DNA from: Proteles cristata cristata
Taxonomy: Eukaryota; Chordata; Mammalia; Carnivora; Hyaenidae
Assembly: GCA_017311185.1 (NCBI GenBank)
Contig: JAESUZ010004141.1
Coordinates: forward strand, 372,001 to 436,000
Reading direction: 5' to 3'
DNA length: 64,000 bases
A program made the position numbers and the translations under genes. Shown in pieces: positions 24,971 to 35,892 of the stretch. How positions within the stretch are numbered: the first letter of the stretch is position 1; each line of letters opens with the position of its first letter. Under the pieces are notes generated by a model. It did not search any database. It was not told where the DNA came from and saw only the letters and a program-made list of their open reading frames with translations.

Positions 24971-25734
24971 AGCGTTCCCGGCATATAGCAAGTGCAGATA
25001 TAAGTCATCTTCACCATTGTCACAATGTATCATGTTTCACTTTCTCCCAACAGACCCATGAGACACATTTTATTATTATCCTCACTGTACATAAGAGGAA
25101 ATTTAAGATCAGAAGATGTAAGTGGCTTGTTAACCATCTGTGTTCATTTCACGTCACCATTCTCGTCTCTTGACCATGGGACAGATAATAACCTTCAGGT
25201 GACAGTCAAGCCCCATCATGCCCAGAGTGAGGCAGGGGCAGATGGCTCGGAACAGGCTGTTTCCCAAACAGGCTGTGTCCTTGGCTGGCATCCCAAGGAT
25301 CCTCTCTCTATTGTTTGACCACCACATGATTAAGCTCCTGCCTGTGCCCTGCACCTTACCTCTACTGGCTTTTCTAATACGGCCCCTAACTGCAAATGAA
25401 CCTCTATCTTTCCTATTCTAATTAGCTTGGTGGTCATTTTGTGTCATTGCAGTATGCCTGTCTATTCTACGTGTTTTTCCCCAGAGCAGAAAAATCTGCC
25501 ATCTGCTGCCAGGCTCAGAGAGAGCCTGTTTAGTTGGGCACCAGGAAGCCAGCCCCCTCCCTTCCCAGCTCCTAGCTGCCGAGGGCATGTTTGCTGAAGG
25601 CCCCTGCTTCCACAGACCCTCCAAGACCACTGTCAGCCTGGGACAAGGTGCCGGCAGGTTACAGAAACGCACCTGTCACAGGCAACGGAGACCCAGAGCC
25701 CATGGATGGATACAGAGTGCATGTTCCGCAAACT

Positions 25735-25950
25735 AATACCCAAGCCAGCCCACCTTGTTTCCAATCCTGCTCTTCCTCTTCCTAGCTTCATACCCTTAGG
25801 CAACTTGCTTGACTTCTCTGTGCCTCAATGTCTCCTCTACCGAATTTGGATAATAATGATACCTACCTTGGCAAGATTCAGTGAATTAATATACACAGTG
25901 TCTGCACATGATAAGGATTTAATAAAAGTTAGCTATCATTATTACTACTA
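25735..25950 (+). repeat. MIR SINE
   Basis: 'cttaggcaacttgcttgact', 'ctctgtgcctcaatgtctcc', 'ggataataatgatacctacc', with a 'gataaggatttaataaaag' end. Confidence 0.75.
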
Positions 25951-26160
25951 ATACTATTATCATATCATACTATATTCTTACCTACTATTAAACATATATT
26001 AAATACATAGTATATACTACATATAGACTAGAAAACATACACTCTATAGTTATACTAAATAAGTATATAGTATATATAGCATATGGCCTACATATAGCAT
26101 ATTATTATATTTACTTTTATTAAAGTAACTAGATATTATTATTATAATATTCTACAATGA
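25951..26160. repeat. AT-rich tract (TATACTA-like)
   Basis: About 200 bases with almost no G or C, built from TATA, TACTA and TATAGTA steps. No regular period is seen. Confidence 0.75.
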
Positions 26161-26349
26161 CATCAAGGAGAAAGTGATTATATCTGACAAGATGAATCAG
26201 AGAAAGATATACAGTAAAATCTCGGTTTGCGAGCATTAATTCATTCAGGACACATGCTTGTAATCCAAAGCACTTGTATAGCAAAGTGAATTTCGAGAAC
26301 CATTGGCTCAGTTGTGATCATGTGACATTCAGCATCACGTACCATTCGT

Positions 26350-26551
26350 ATTTTTTTTTAATGTTTATTTATTTTTGAGAGAGAGACAGAGAGAGAGAGA
26401 GAGAGCATGAGCAGGAGAGGGGCAGAGAGAGAGGGAGATACAGAATCCAAAGCAAGCCCCAGGCTCAGTGCAGGACTCAAACCCACTAACTGTGAGATCA
26501 TGGCCTGAGCCGAAGTCGGACACTCAACCAACTGAGCCACCCAGGTGCCCC
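26350..26551 (-). mobile_element. Felid CAN-SINE (first of three)
   Basis: T-rich tail, AATGTTTATTTATTTTTGAG, GA-rich body, head GAGCCACCCAGGTGCCCC. Confidence 0.93.
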
Positions 26552-26590
26552 ATATACTACTATTGCAAGACATTGCTCATTTATCGTTAA

Positions 26591-26806
26591 AATTTTTTTA
26601 ATGTATGAACTTACTTTTTTTTCTGAGAGAGAGAGAGACAGCGTGAGCAGGGGAGGATCAGAGAGAGAGGGAGACCAGAATCTGAAGCAGGCTCCAGGCT
26701 CTGAGCTGTCAGCACAGAGCCCGATGCGGGGCTCGAACCCACAAACTGTGAGATCACGACCTGAGCCGATATCAGCCACTCAACTGACTGAGCCGCCCAG
26801 GCACCC
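26591..26806 (-). mobile_element. Felid CAN-SINE (second of three)
   Basis: Tail TTTTTTTAATGTATGAACTT, head GAGCCGCCCAGGCACCC. It directly abuts the third copy. Confidence 0.92.
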
Positions 26807-26998
26807 TAAAATTTATTTTTTAGTGTTTATTTTTGAGAGAGAAAGAGACAGAGACAGAGCATGAGTGGGGAAGGCACAGAGAAAGAGGGAGACACAGAAT
26901 CTAAAGCAGGCTCCAGGCTCTGAGCTGTCACACGGGGCTTGATCTCACAAAAGATCATGACCTGAGCTGCTTAACTGACTGAGCCTCCCAGGCGCCCC
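26807..26998 (-). mobile_element. Felid CAN-SINE (third of three)
   Basis: Same orientation, with a short deletion between CTGAGCTGTCA and CACGGGGCTTG. Head GAGCCTCCCAGGCGCCCC. Confidence 0.9.
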
Positions 26999-27119
26999 AT
27001 CAAGTTGAAGTTGATTAGAAATGTTTGCTCCTCTGCAGGACATTTGCAGAACAAGTTCCTTGCAATCCAAGGCTTCACCGCACGTATGAAACAGCAGAAC
27101 GGTCACTATTTTTGAGGGT

Positions 27120-27265
27120 TCGCAATATGCTAGCGTCTTCCCTAGCATTATTGCTATAATCCTCATAAAACCCCATGCGTGGAGAAGAGTTACCACATTT
27201 TGGACGAGACAACGCATCCTCAGAAAGGTAAGTGACTTGCACCCAGTTCACAGTGGGACCGAGAT
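27120..27265 (-). repeat. MIR SINE fragment
   Basis: 'gctataatcctcataaaacc', 'aggtaagtgacttgcaccc' and 'agtgggaccgagattcgca' fit the reverse-complement MIR core. Confidence 0.6.
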
Positions 27266-27799
27266 TCGCACCAGAGTCGGATGTCCTCCAGAGCACAGGG
27301 CCCTCGGTGGGGAGCCCGACAAAGAGCCTGGGAAAGAGCGGCTGAGAGGAGAGCCCAGGGGCAGCCTCCGGCACCTTCTGAAAGCTGGAGGGAGGGAGAT
27401 GCGGGGACCCAAGCGGGCCCCCCACAGCCAAGGCATCCCCGGTGTGGGAGTAGGTGTGAGCAGGTGTGATCAGGGTCAGGTAGGAAGACAGAGCCAGAGC
27501 CGGCGGACAGCATGGCCCAGGTGGCTCTGAATCCAGTTGAGAAAATTCGTCTCTCTGACATCACAGCGCGACATGTGTGGAGGTGGCCCCAGCCAAGGCC
27601 ACCCCCCCTCCCCTCCCCTGCCCTCCCCCATCCCGCAGGGCTGTGCTACGCTGTTCTGTCTGTCGTTCAGTGAAATGTCAGTGTGGTAGCAAACCGAGAG
27701 CCAAGGCGTCTTTCCTTTGCCGCTTAGTCACGTCCCACCTGTAACTGTTCTTGTGTGTGATGTGCGCGCACGTGCTCTGCATTATTTCATCTTCCCTTG
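27266..27799. other. GC-rich non-coding stretch
   Basis: No gene is seen. Overlapping open frames in several frames are explained by base composition. A C-rich run lies near 27600-27635. Confidence 0.4.
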
Positions 27800-28110
27800 A
27801 TCTGTCGTGGACGCTGCCCCTCGAGCTCTATTCAGCTCCACGAAGAAGGGTGGGACCGGCTTCTACTTGTTCGGATTCCCCAGGGCACAAGGCAGACCCG
27901 CTTCTGGCGGTGGAGGGCCTGTTCCCGAGAAGGAAGGACAGCAGCCCGGGCCCTGCCGGGTCCGTGGAGACGGCACCAGGGGCGGAGATCGCCGGGTGGG
28001 AATCCCTGCCCTGCCTCGCCCTCCCCGTGAGAAATGGCAGCCCCACCACCCGTGGGCGTGTGGTGTGAAGACGCTCGCTGACGTTCTCGTCCGGGCAACT
28101 GTTTTGCTCT
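27800..28110. promoter_or_regulatory. CpG-rich patch (possible CpG island)
   Basis: CpG is dense, especially at 27940-28000 (ccgggtccgtggagacggca-like) and 28060-28100 (gacgctcgctgacgttctcg). The flanks are CpG-poor. Long frames on both strands reflect the GC content. No exon border is recognised, so any transcript from here is hypothetical. Confidence 0.4.
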
Positions 28111-29448
28111 GTTGTCTTCCTGCCCTTTCCTGAGGAGATAAGATCTGGACGGGCTTGCGGTTCTCTCCGGCTCAGACCCTCAAAGGCAAGGCAGAAACCA
28201 AGCTCCCATTTCTCAGCCGCCTCCCCGAAATCACACCCCATTTCGATAGCTGTAATGAGATCCGGGTCACTTGAAGGCAGCAGCAAAGAAAAACACAGAG
28301 CGAGATCAATGCCTCTGAGCTTCCCTTTCTTCTCAGAAGGTCTCCAGGCAAAGGCAATCTGCATGGTACCTGGGAGGGAGACTTGAACTGGAGGCTGAAG
28401 AAGCCCACAGTCCCCAGCCCTAAGGGGTGGGGGTGGGGGGATGAGGGCTTAAAGGTGAACTAAGGGTGCAAGTCTTCAGGGGACTTCAGCACGCAGGCTG
28501 CTCTGGAAAGACAGGAAAAAGGAAAGTCACCTATCCTTCAAGAAGCAGCTGGAGCATAAATGGCGGGGCGCACAAACCCTGCGTGCCCGCTGGCTCCCAC
28601 ATGGGATTCCCGCAGCAAGATGCCCTCAGACGCGGACTGAGCCCTCTAGAAGCCTGCCTTGCCCAGAGCAGGATGCAGACTTAGCCCCCCTCACTAAGAG
28701 CCTGTAGCCAGCTTGCCGACTCCCAGCGTGTTCTGCCAGCCCGAGAGGAGAGAAGCCTCCTGGGGTCACTGCTGCCCTCAAGGCTTCTGCTTGACCTCCA
28801 TTCCTCTTCAGACCCCCTTTACTTTACAAGCTGGCCGCTGGTCACGCCAGTCACCAGGATGCTGAGCTTTCCTGAGAAATCAGGGAAAGGGAGCCTCAGA
28901 GATAGCAGTGCACAGAGAGAGCTTGAAAGGACAGAGGGTAAAAGATCAGACATTTCTTCTTTATTTTAAAAAGAATCATGTCCTTCTGACCTTACGTGCC
29001 AGAGGTCAGAGGCCAGGAAGGGACAGGGAGGTGGGTAGAAAGAAGGAGGTGGGGAGAGACCGTGAGAGAGAGACATTGAGAGATCGGGATTCCTTTGTAT
29101 CTCCTGGTGTTCAAAATAGTAGGTGGTGGAAAAGGAGGCGAGTATGGCTTGAGGTCCCATCGGACTTAGCAACGGCCTCTGTGAATGACCAGCCCAACAG
29201 CCTCCCAAGACACGGCCACATTCAAGGAGTAAGAAAATCTGGCCTCCAAGATAAAGTCCACCCGGTGGTAGACAGGAAGAGGTGTAGACATGTAGCAGTG
29301 TTGGGGGCTGAGGGTAAGGGTGGGGGTGGGGGACCTACAGAGGAGCCAGAGCCCCAAAAGTTAAAAATACAGTGGAATGTGGCAGCTCCTTTGCCCTTAA
29401 GTTTCAGGATACTTCACATTCTGGGCCACCTAGAATGTCCAGCTGTTA
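28111..29448. other. Non-coding stretch, no gene seen
   Basis: Contains a G-rich run at about 28424-28441 and another at about 29318-29330 that could form quadruplexes. Nothing else is recognised. Confidence 0.4.
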
Positions 29449-29463
29449 AGAGAGATGGGCCTG

Positions 29464-29632
29464 GGGGCGCCTGGGTGGCTTAGTCGGCTGAGCGTCTGAC
29501 TTTCGCTTAGGTCATGATCTCGCGGTTCGTGGGTTCGAGCCCCGCGTCGGGCTCTGTGCTGACTGCCAGCTCAGAGCCTGGTGCCTGTTTCAGTCTGTGA
29601 CTCCCTCTCTCTCTGACCCTCCCCTGCTCACG

Positions 29633-29670
<38 letters not shown>

Positions 29671-29705
29671 GAAATAAATAAAACATTTAAAAAAAAGAGA
29701 GAGAG
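29464..29705 (+). mobile_element. Young felid CAN-SINE with 15-bp target-site duplication
   Basis: The head is GGGGCGCCTGGGTGGCTTAG, with the young-type block GACTTTCGCTTAGG and an intact CpG-rich GAGCCCCGCGTCGG. AGAGAGATGGGCCTG is at 29449-29463 and 29706-29720. It carries a long (CT)n tract, and the retained CpGs argue for a recent insertion. Confidence 0.97.
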
Positions 29706-30174
29706 AGAGAGATGGGCCTGGAAGGTGTGAGGAAGAGGTCGCTGAGGTATTGCTGATGGTGTAGTCTGGTTGGGAGAATTAAGTTGTATCAACTGAGTCT
29801 ATATAACTTTCATCATTTCTTTTCCTGGATCCTAGATGGAAAGAACTGAGTCTCTCTCTCTCTCTCTCTCTCTTTCTCTGGCCTCTTCTTGGATATATTA
29901 TGACATTTAATCCTAGATAATATGTGCCCCTCACTTGGGGTCCCCATACACACCCACCCCAGTCCTCAGAGGGTGCCGGCTTCCTGAGGTCAGGTCAGAA
30001 GAACAGATCTGAGAAGCCATCAGCCATGCCAATGGCACGGAATAATTTGGGGTTCTTGAGGTAAATCCAGAGCGAGTCTTGGGCTCTAACTCAATACTCA
30101 TGCCTCCCCCCAAGTACAGCCTGGGACCCCCAGGAGGGACAGAAGGCATTTGCCCACAGCAGGACAGGGTGACC

Positions 30175-30390
30175 ATTAAGAGCACAGGCTTTGGGGTCAG
30201 AGCTCCTGGATTTGTATTCTGGCCCCACCATGTACTTTGTGACCTTGAGAAAGCCATTTGACTTCTCTAGGTCTCATTTCCTCAAATGTAGAAAGGGAGT
30301 AATAATGATCCTTGATAGGACCTCACAAGACATGGTGTACGCCTAGCCAACATCTACGTGAGCGGATAAGATGCCCAATAAATAATAGTC
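30175..30390 (+). repeat. MIR SINE
   Basis: 'attaagagcacaggctttgg', 'tactttgtgaccttgagaaa', 'ggtctcatttcctcaaatg', and the final 'gcccaataaataat'. Confidence 0.8.
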
Positions 30391-31789
30391 ATCCTTACTA
30401 TCTTTATCATCATTATTATTGATGTTCCCCCCAGATCTGTAGCCTCACTGGGCCTACAGTAGCGCTCAGCATGGGCTCTCAGGGAAGCCAGGGCCCCAGC
30501 ATTTCCCAAGTCCCCATGAGCTCTTGACGGGGCCAGAGCGCACACGGTTTGCTGTATGTTAGCTTAACCTGGAGGGGACTCAGACCCCAGGGCGGCCCAA
30601 GGTTTCAGACAGAGTTTGGTGGCAAATGTGCCTGTCAGAGTTTTACTGACTCTGACTGAAGGGTTAAAAATGATGTTAACCAGCCGTTTTGACTCGGCTT
30701 CTGCCAGTCACTGCTTCGCCTGGCTGCCTCTGACTCTCTTCCTCTTCCTCTTCCTGTCCTCTCTCTGCTGATCTGGACTCGGCGTGGTATTCTTGTCACA
30801 AGGTCATCTCCCAGGTGAGCTCAGCTCGGGCGTGAAACAGAACAACTCATCTGAAGGCACCACACGGTCCGCAGGGGGTGGGGGTGGAGGGACAGCCCTC
30901 CACACTCCCTGACCCGTCACAAGGAGGCCCTTTAAGTTCCCTATGGTGAAGCGAGGCACAAAGGGTTTTAGCCTAAGCTCGAACCCTCGGACAGGGCATG
31001 TGAGCTTCCCCTGATCTGGGTGCCAGGTGGTCTGTCTAGGGGTCAACCATCAGTTTTCAAAGATGTCTGGGCCCGATTTGTTCTCAAAAGGCTTGTGTGT
31101 TTGTTATTTTTTAAACTTCGGTTTTAGATCGGTTTGGGTGTTCTCCAAAGGAGAGCCACCCCGGCTTGGCACGCGAGCGTTCTCTCTCCCACGCTCCCCT
31201 CCCTGCACCCAGGCATCTCGGATCCCTGCTGTGCCAGCTGCTGCTTCATGCATCTGAGGCGTTCTCATGTTCTTGGGCCGCAGCTCGTATTTTATAAACA
31301 CACGGTCAGTTTACACTGCCTGGGAACTTAGGGGCTTTCCTGTCTCCAGCAAACAGCTGCGGGGAGCTTGACCAACCTTTGCTTTGTGGAGAGAGAGGCG
31401 TCGCCTCTGATCGCGCACGTGGGGCAGGTGCCCTGGCTGGGTTCCTGCGGTTGTGCCTGAGGATGGATTCTCCCAGAAGTGCCGAGGAGGGCAGCCCATT
31501 ATGCTCTCCCCGCCCACTTCCAGTCTAATGGTTCATGAATGGCTGTGCATGCTACAACCCCCGTATCCGTTCATCTTCATGCTGTCCGCCAGTAGCACCT
31601 TCTAGCGTCTGTGGTGGTGAGGTCACAGAATCGCAGAATCATAAAGGTGGAAGGGACTTTGAGAGCATCATCCATCCATCCAACAAACTAAGTGAGTGCT
31701 TACTATGCGCAGAGCATTGTGCTGGATTCCGTGGGCGAAGGAAGGTGAGCAAGACCAACAAGTCTCTGCCTTCTTAGATCAACAGATTT
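30391..31789. other. Non-coding stretch, no gene seen
   Basis: A weak old-repeat piece lies at about 31640-31760 ('agtgcttactatgcgcagag'), similar to MIR or L2 ends. Nothing else is recognised. Confidence 0.4.
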
Positions 31790-31990
31790 TCCGCTCAGCC
31801 ACCACCTCCATGAAGCCTTCCGTGACCTCCCCAGGCTGACTCAGGTTGTGTTCCTCTGAGGTCCCACATCCCTTTGCTGACCACAATCATGGCCCCAGCC
31901 ACACTGCAATCAAATGGTCTTTGTGACTTCCTTTCCCATAGAACATACGCTTCCAGCAAGCAGGACCAGCCATGCTGGGTGATGATGAGA
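31790..31990 (+). repeat. L2 LINE 3' end
   Basis: 'tccatgaagccttccgtgac', 'cccacatccctttgctgacc' and 'agaacatacgcttccagcaa' follow L2 3' order. Confidence 0.6.
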
Positions 31991-32151
31991 TCCTGTAGTT
32001 TGTCTCACAAGGGGAAATAACAGAGGAAGAGAAACGCTTTATGTATTAGCCACCAATGATGGTATTATTTGGCTAACCACCTAACCGAGATGAGGTTAGC
32101 GGCTGCCTGAAGAAAACAGAACTGGAGAAGACAGAGGGATACCAGAAATCT

Positions 32152-32347
32152 TTTTTCTAATTTTATTTTTATTTTTTGAAATGTTTATTTATTTAGAGAG
32201 CGAGAGAGGGGGAGAGAGAATCCCAAGCAGGCTCCCTACTGTCAGCACAGAGCCCGACACAGGTCTCAAACTCACAAACCGAGAGATCATGACCTGAGCC
32301 GGAATCAAGAGTCAGACGCCTTCCTGACGGAGCCTCCCAGGTGCTCC
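32152..32347 (-). mobile_element. Older CAN-SINE with target-site duplication
   Basis: Tail AAATGTTTATTTATTTAGAG, body AATCCCAAGCAGGCTCC, head GAGCCTCCCAGGTGCTCC. The flanks ATACCAGAAATCT (32139-32151) and ATACCAGCAATCT (32348-32360) match at 12 of 13 positions. Confidence 0.93.
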
Positions 32348-32454
32348 ATACCAGCAATCTCGAGAGCCCAGGAAAAAATGGTCAAAATGTGATCATCTAA
32401 TCTGCTACTCCCTTGGCCCTTCGGCAAGCCTTCCCTGTTAATCCTGGAAGAGGC

Positions 32455-32790
32455 GGTATTGGTTTGCTAAGGCCGCCATAACAAAGTACCATTGACCACA
32501 TGGTTTGAACAACGGGAATTTATTTTCCCACAATGTTGGGGGCCGGGAGTCTTAAAAGCAGGAATGTCGCTAAGATTGGTTTCTTCTCAGGGCTGCTCTG
32601 CGGGGCTTGCCGAGAACCACCTTCTCCTCTTGGCCTTCACGTGGCCTTTTCTCCATGTCTGTCTGTGTCCACGTCTCCTCTTCCTATATGAACACCAGTC
32701 ATACTGGATCAGGGTTCATCTGTATGACCTCATTTTACCTTAATTATCTTTTTAAAGACTCAATTTCCAAATATACAGGTAGGCTGAGGT
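32455..32790 (+). repeat. Ancient interspersed repeat, family unassigned
   Basis: 'ggtttgctaaggccgccata' and 'acaaagtaccattgaccaca', followed by 'catactggatcagggttcat' and 'gacctcattttaccttaatt', is a block seen in many mammalian genomic copies. I recognise the pattern but not a secure family name. Confidence 0.55.
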
Positions 32791-33022
32791 ACTGGTGGCT
32801 AAGGCTTGATATGAATCGTGTCGAGGGTCAGCCCAGAACAGATGTCAACCCTGGTGCTCACAGATGTGCCAGAGAGCTCCTGACAAGAGCCACAGCCAAT
32901 CAATCCAGGGGCTAAGAAATAGGCCTGTGACTCCCTCCCTCCTTGGGTGACTTAACAACCCTGGAGACTCAAAGCTTCATCTATCACTTGGACTAAATGT
33001 AAACATTTTACCACCTCCATCT

Positions 33023-33210
33023 TTAAAAAAAGTTTTTTAACATTTACTTATTCTTGAGAGAAAGAGAAAGTGTGAGCACAAGTGGGGGAGAGGTGGAGAG
33101 AGAAAGAGACGGAAGATCCAGATGTGGGGCCTGAACTCACAAACCACAAGATCATGGCCTGAGCCGAAATCGAATTACCTACTTAACCAACTGAGCCAAC
33201 CAAGCGCCCC
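33023..33210 (-). mobile_element. Older CAN-SINE with target-site duplication
   Basis: T-rich tail, 'aacatttacttattcttgag', head GAGCCAACCAAGCGCCCC. ACCACCTCCATCT (33010-33022) and ACCACCTCCGTCT (33211-33223) flank it. Confidence 0.94.
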
Positions 33211-33223
33211 ACCACCTCCGTCT

Positions 33224-35403
33224 CTTGTATGTGCCTCCCCCATCCCTTCTGCTCCCCATGGCATCGGTGCTACCTGAGCCTTCTGTATTTGAGCCAAGGC
33301 AAGAGTAGTGTCAAGGTGGAGGAAATAGAGCAACAGATTCCCCCTGGGGACTAGGATGGAAAATGACATCGATAGAGGCAATTTCCAAGGAGATCTACTG
33401 GCTCACTTCCCGAGCTCATAAGCAGAACTAGAAACAAGGTCCAAATGCCCTGGCTAGATGGAGGGGAGCCAAGCCACCAACAAGTACTAGCAGCGGTGTG
33501 CTGACTGCCAGCCAGAGCCACACGCTGCTAGACAGAACCAAGACGGAGCAGAAAGAAAGGCCTGGCAGCAGGGCTACCTTCCCCTCAATGTGGCCATTGC
33601 TGTTGGCTTGTGCAAGGCTCTAAGTCCTCAACAGCCTCGGTTCCCAGGGCTGTTCTTTACCCTTGGGTGCCAGTTGGCTAGAACATCACATTGGAACAGA
33701 GTACAGGATGCGAGCTTCCAGATGAACCGACTCATTGTAACCGCACTTGGCTTAGCCAGGCAGCACAGTGCCAAGAGAGCAAGGGGGTTGCTGCTGATTC
33801 AGCACAGGCGGGTGAGGGAGTGGCTGGGGGCGGGGTGTGCCCACTCCACACAGGCAGCGTGGCCTTGAGGCTCTCTGCACTCAGCCAGCAAACTACGGTC
33901 CGGCTCTCTCGAGAAAGGGGAGTCTCCAGGCAGATTCCTCAGCTGCCTCTGAACCAGGTCTCAAGGCACAAAGTTCCGGAGGACTTGCAAGACGCAGATG
34001 TGGACTTCTTCAGGAGGTGTTCAAGCTTCTTCCAAAACCATCCCAACCAGTCCCGATGAGCTGCTCCTCGATCTCATCCTGAAATTGCATCTAAGGCAGG
34101 GGAGGCCGTACTAAGAGACTCTAGCTCAGGAGGGAACAGCCAGCAACCTCCCTGCCCCGTGTAGCATTCTGGGCCTCACCTGGAGAAAGCCACAGCTTTC
34201 ATACAAAGACCAGAAGCGGAGAATCGCGAGAAAGAAGGCAATGGCCATGGCAGGGAGTAGGCCTTAGCTTAGCAGAGAGTCTGGGGGAGATAAAACAGGA
34301 GGAGATGAAACCAGTGATCATCTCACAAGAGCTCAAAACTCATGGGAACTGCATGTAGAACTACTGGGCTTCTCCCCTTTCGTAGACAAGAACACAAAAC
34401 AGTAGCCACGCAGTCAGACAGGAGTCCGTCTGCTAGAAGGTGGGAGGGATTCCACCGGCGACCCGGTGACCCCATTTATTCTCTCATTCAGCTCTTATTT
34501 GTTGAATATCTACTTTCTGCCAGGGACTCGATGGGTGGTAAACAAGAGAAGCTCCTGGCGCTTACATTCTACAAGAGGGAGAAGAAAATAATCAGTTACA
34601 CAATGCAAAATATTTATAGTTGAAGCAAATGAGACCAAGAGCTTTGAGACTGATAACAGAACCCAAGGGGGACAGTCTGGGCAGGCTTCCTTGGAAGCCA
34701 CACCTTTGGGGGGCAGGCTCTGAAGGATGTGTGGGAGTTGCCTAGTAAAAGGATGGGTTAGGGACTAGGGGAGAATATCCCAAGGGGGTGGGGTGAGGGA
34801 GTGTGTGGGCAGGGAAAGAGCAATACATGTAAAAGCCTTGAGACTGGGAAGAGCCCTGGGACCTCCCCTCTCGCCTACTGACTTGACCTTCTGTTGGGTC
34901 CCTCATAATCTGAAAATTCTAATCTGGACAATTCAAGAGGCTACTCTACTTCTAGTGAGCAGAGCCAGCTGGCTGATTTGCAAAGAACAAGTTTAGGTTT
35001 GCACTTGTGTGTGCAGAAGAGCCGGATGTCCCTGAGGGCTCCCATGCAGGCCACACATTAAATGGGGCCAGACCACTCTGCTTGCAAAAGCTAAGACGCA
35101 GGACTGACAAGGCACAGACGCTGCTGGGGGTCAGCCTTTCTCCATCTCTGCAACTCCATGGTTCACTGAAAATTTCACCACAAACAGGAAGATGACCCAT
35201 TCTCCATTCACCCAAAGGGAATCTCTAATCCCTCCATCTGGTAGGATTCCCCCTAAACCACCCCAAGTCAGAGGATCTGGTCTCTGACCCCAAGGAGGAG
35301 GGATACAGAGAAGATCCTCCTAATACCAGAAACCTTCAGGAAAAAAAAGTCCGGCAAATCCTCCCCTATTCTGAGCCCACTATCCTCCCTGGCACCCCAG
35401 TCG
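33224..35403. other. Non-coding stretch with one old repeat
   Basis: At 34640-34860 'gctctgaaggatgtgtggga' and 'gcaatacatgtaaaagcctt' resemble a common old mammalian repeat also suspected near 38.3 and 61.6 kb. No exon is supported. Confidence 0.4.
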
Positions 35404-35416
35404 CAACCTTGATCTT

Positions 35417-35879
35417 TTTTTATTAATTAATTTTTTAAAAAATTAATGTTGATTTTTTTTAATGTTTTATTTATTTCTAGGAGAGAGAGAGAGAGAGAGA
35501 CAGTGTGAGAAGGGGAGGGTCAGAAAGAGAGGGAGTCACAGACTGAAACAGGCTCCAGGCTTCGAGCTGGCAGTCAGCACAGAGCCCGACGCGGGGCTCG
35601 AACCCATGAACCGCGAGATCATGACCTAAGCGAAAGTCGGATGCTTAACCGACTAAGCCACCCAGGCGCCCCTTAATGTTGATTTTTGAGAGAGGGAGAG
35701 AGACAGACAGACAGAGAGATAGACAAAGCACTAGTGGGGGGAGGGGGGCAGAGAGACAGGGAAACACAGAATCCGAAGCAGGCTCCAGGCTCCGACATGG
35801 GGCTCAAACTCATGAATTGGGAGATCATGACCTGAGCCAAAGTCGGACGCTTAACCGACTGAGCCACCCAGGCGCCCCT
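35417..35879 (-). mobile_element. Felid CAN-SINE interrupted by a second SINE
   Basis: The outer SINE occupies 35417-35457 and 35673-35879. Its own flanks, CAACCTTGATCTT (35404-35416) and TCAACCTCAATCTTA (35880-35892 for the aligned 13 bases), match at about 11 of 13. Head GAGCCACCCAGGCGCCCC. Confidence 0.92.
35458..35672 (-). mobile_element. Young felid CAN-SINE nested in the older one
   Basis: The 15-base TTAATGTTGATTTTT is found at 35443-35457 and 35673-35687, both belonging to the host SINE tail. The body has the young-type CCTAAGCGAAAGTC block and intact CGACGCGGGGCTCGAACCC. Confidence 0.97.
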
Positions 35880-35892
35880 CAACCTCAATCTT

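Larger units (their letters stand above)
26212..27080. mobile_element. Tigger-like DNA transposon split by three SINEs
   Basis: The left end CAGTAAAATCTCGGTTTGCG follows a TA. The right end, near 27055-27080, is its diverged inverted copy (about 15 of 22 positions match by eye). Internal 'tgcttgtaatccaaagcac' repeats the same theme, as in mariner/Tigger-class non-autonomous elements. Only about 135 bases remain on the left and 80 on the right; the middle is three younger SINEs. The exact family is not assigned. Confidence 0.6.

Noticed and set aside
29464..29560. tRNA gene
   Set aside because: A- and B-box-like sequences are those of the tRNA-derived SINE head. No cloverleaf gene context is present.
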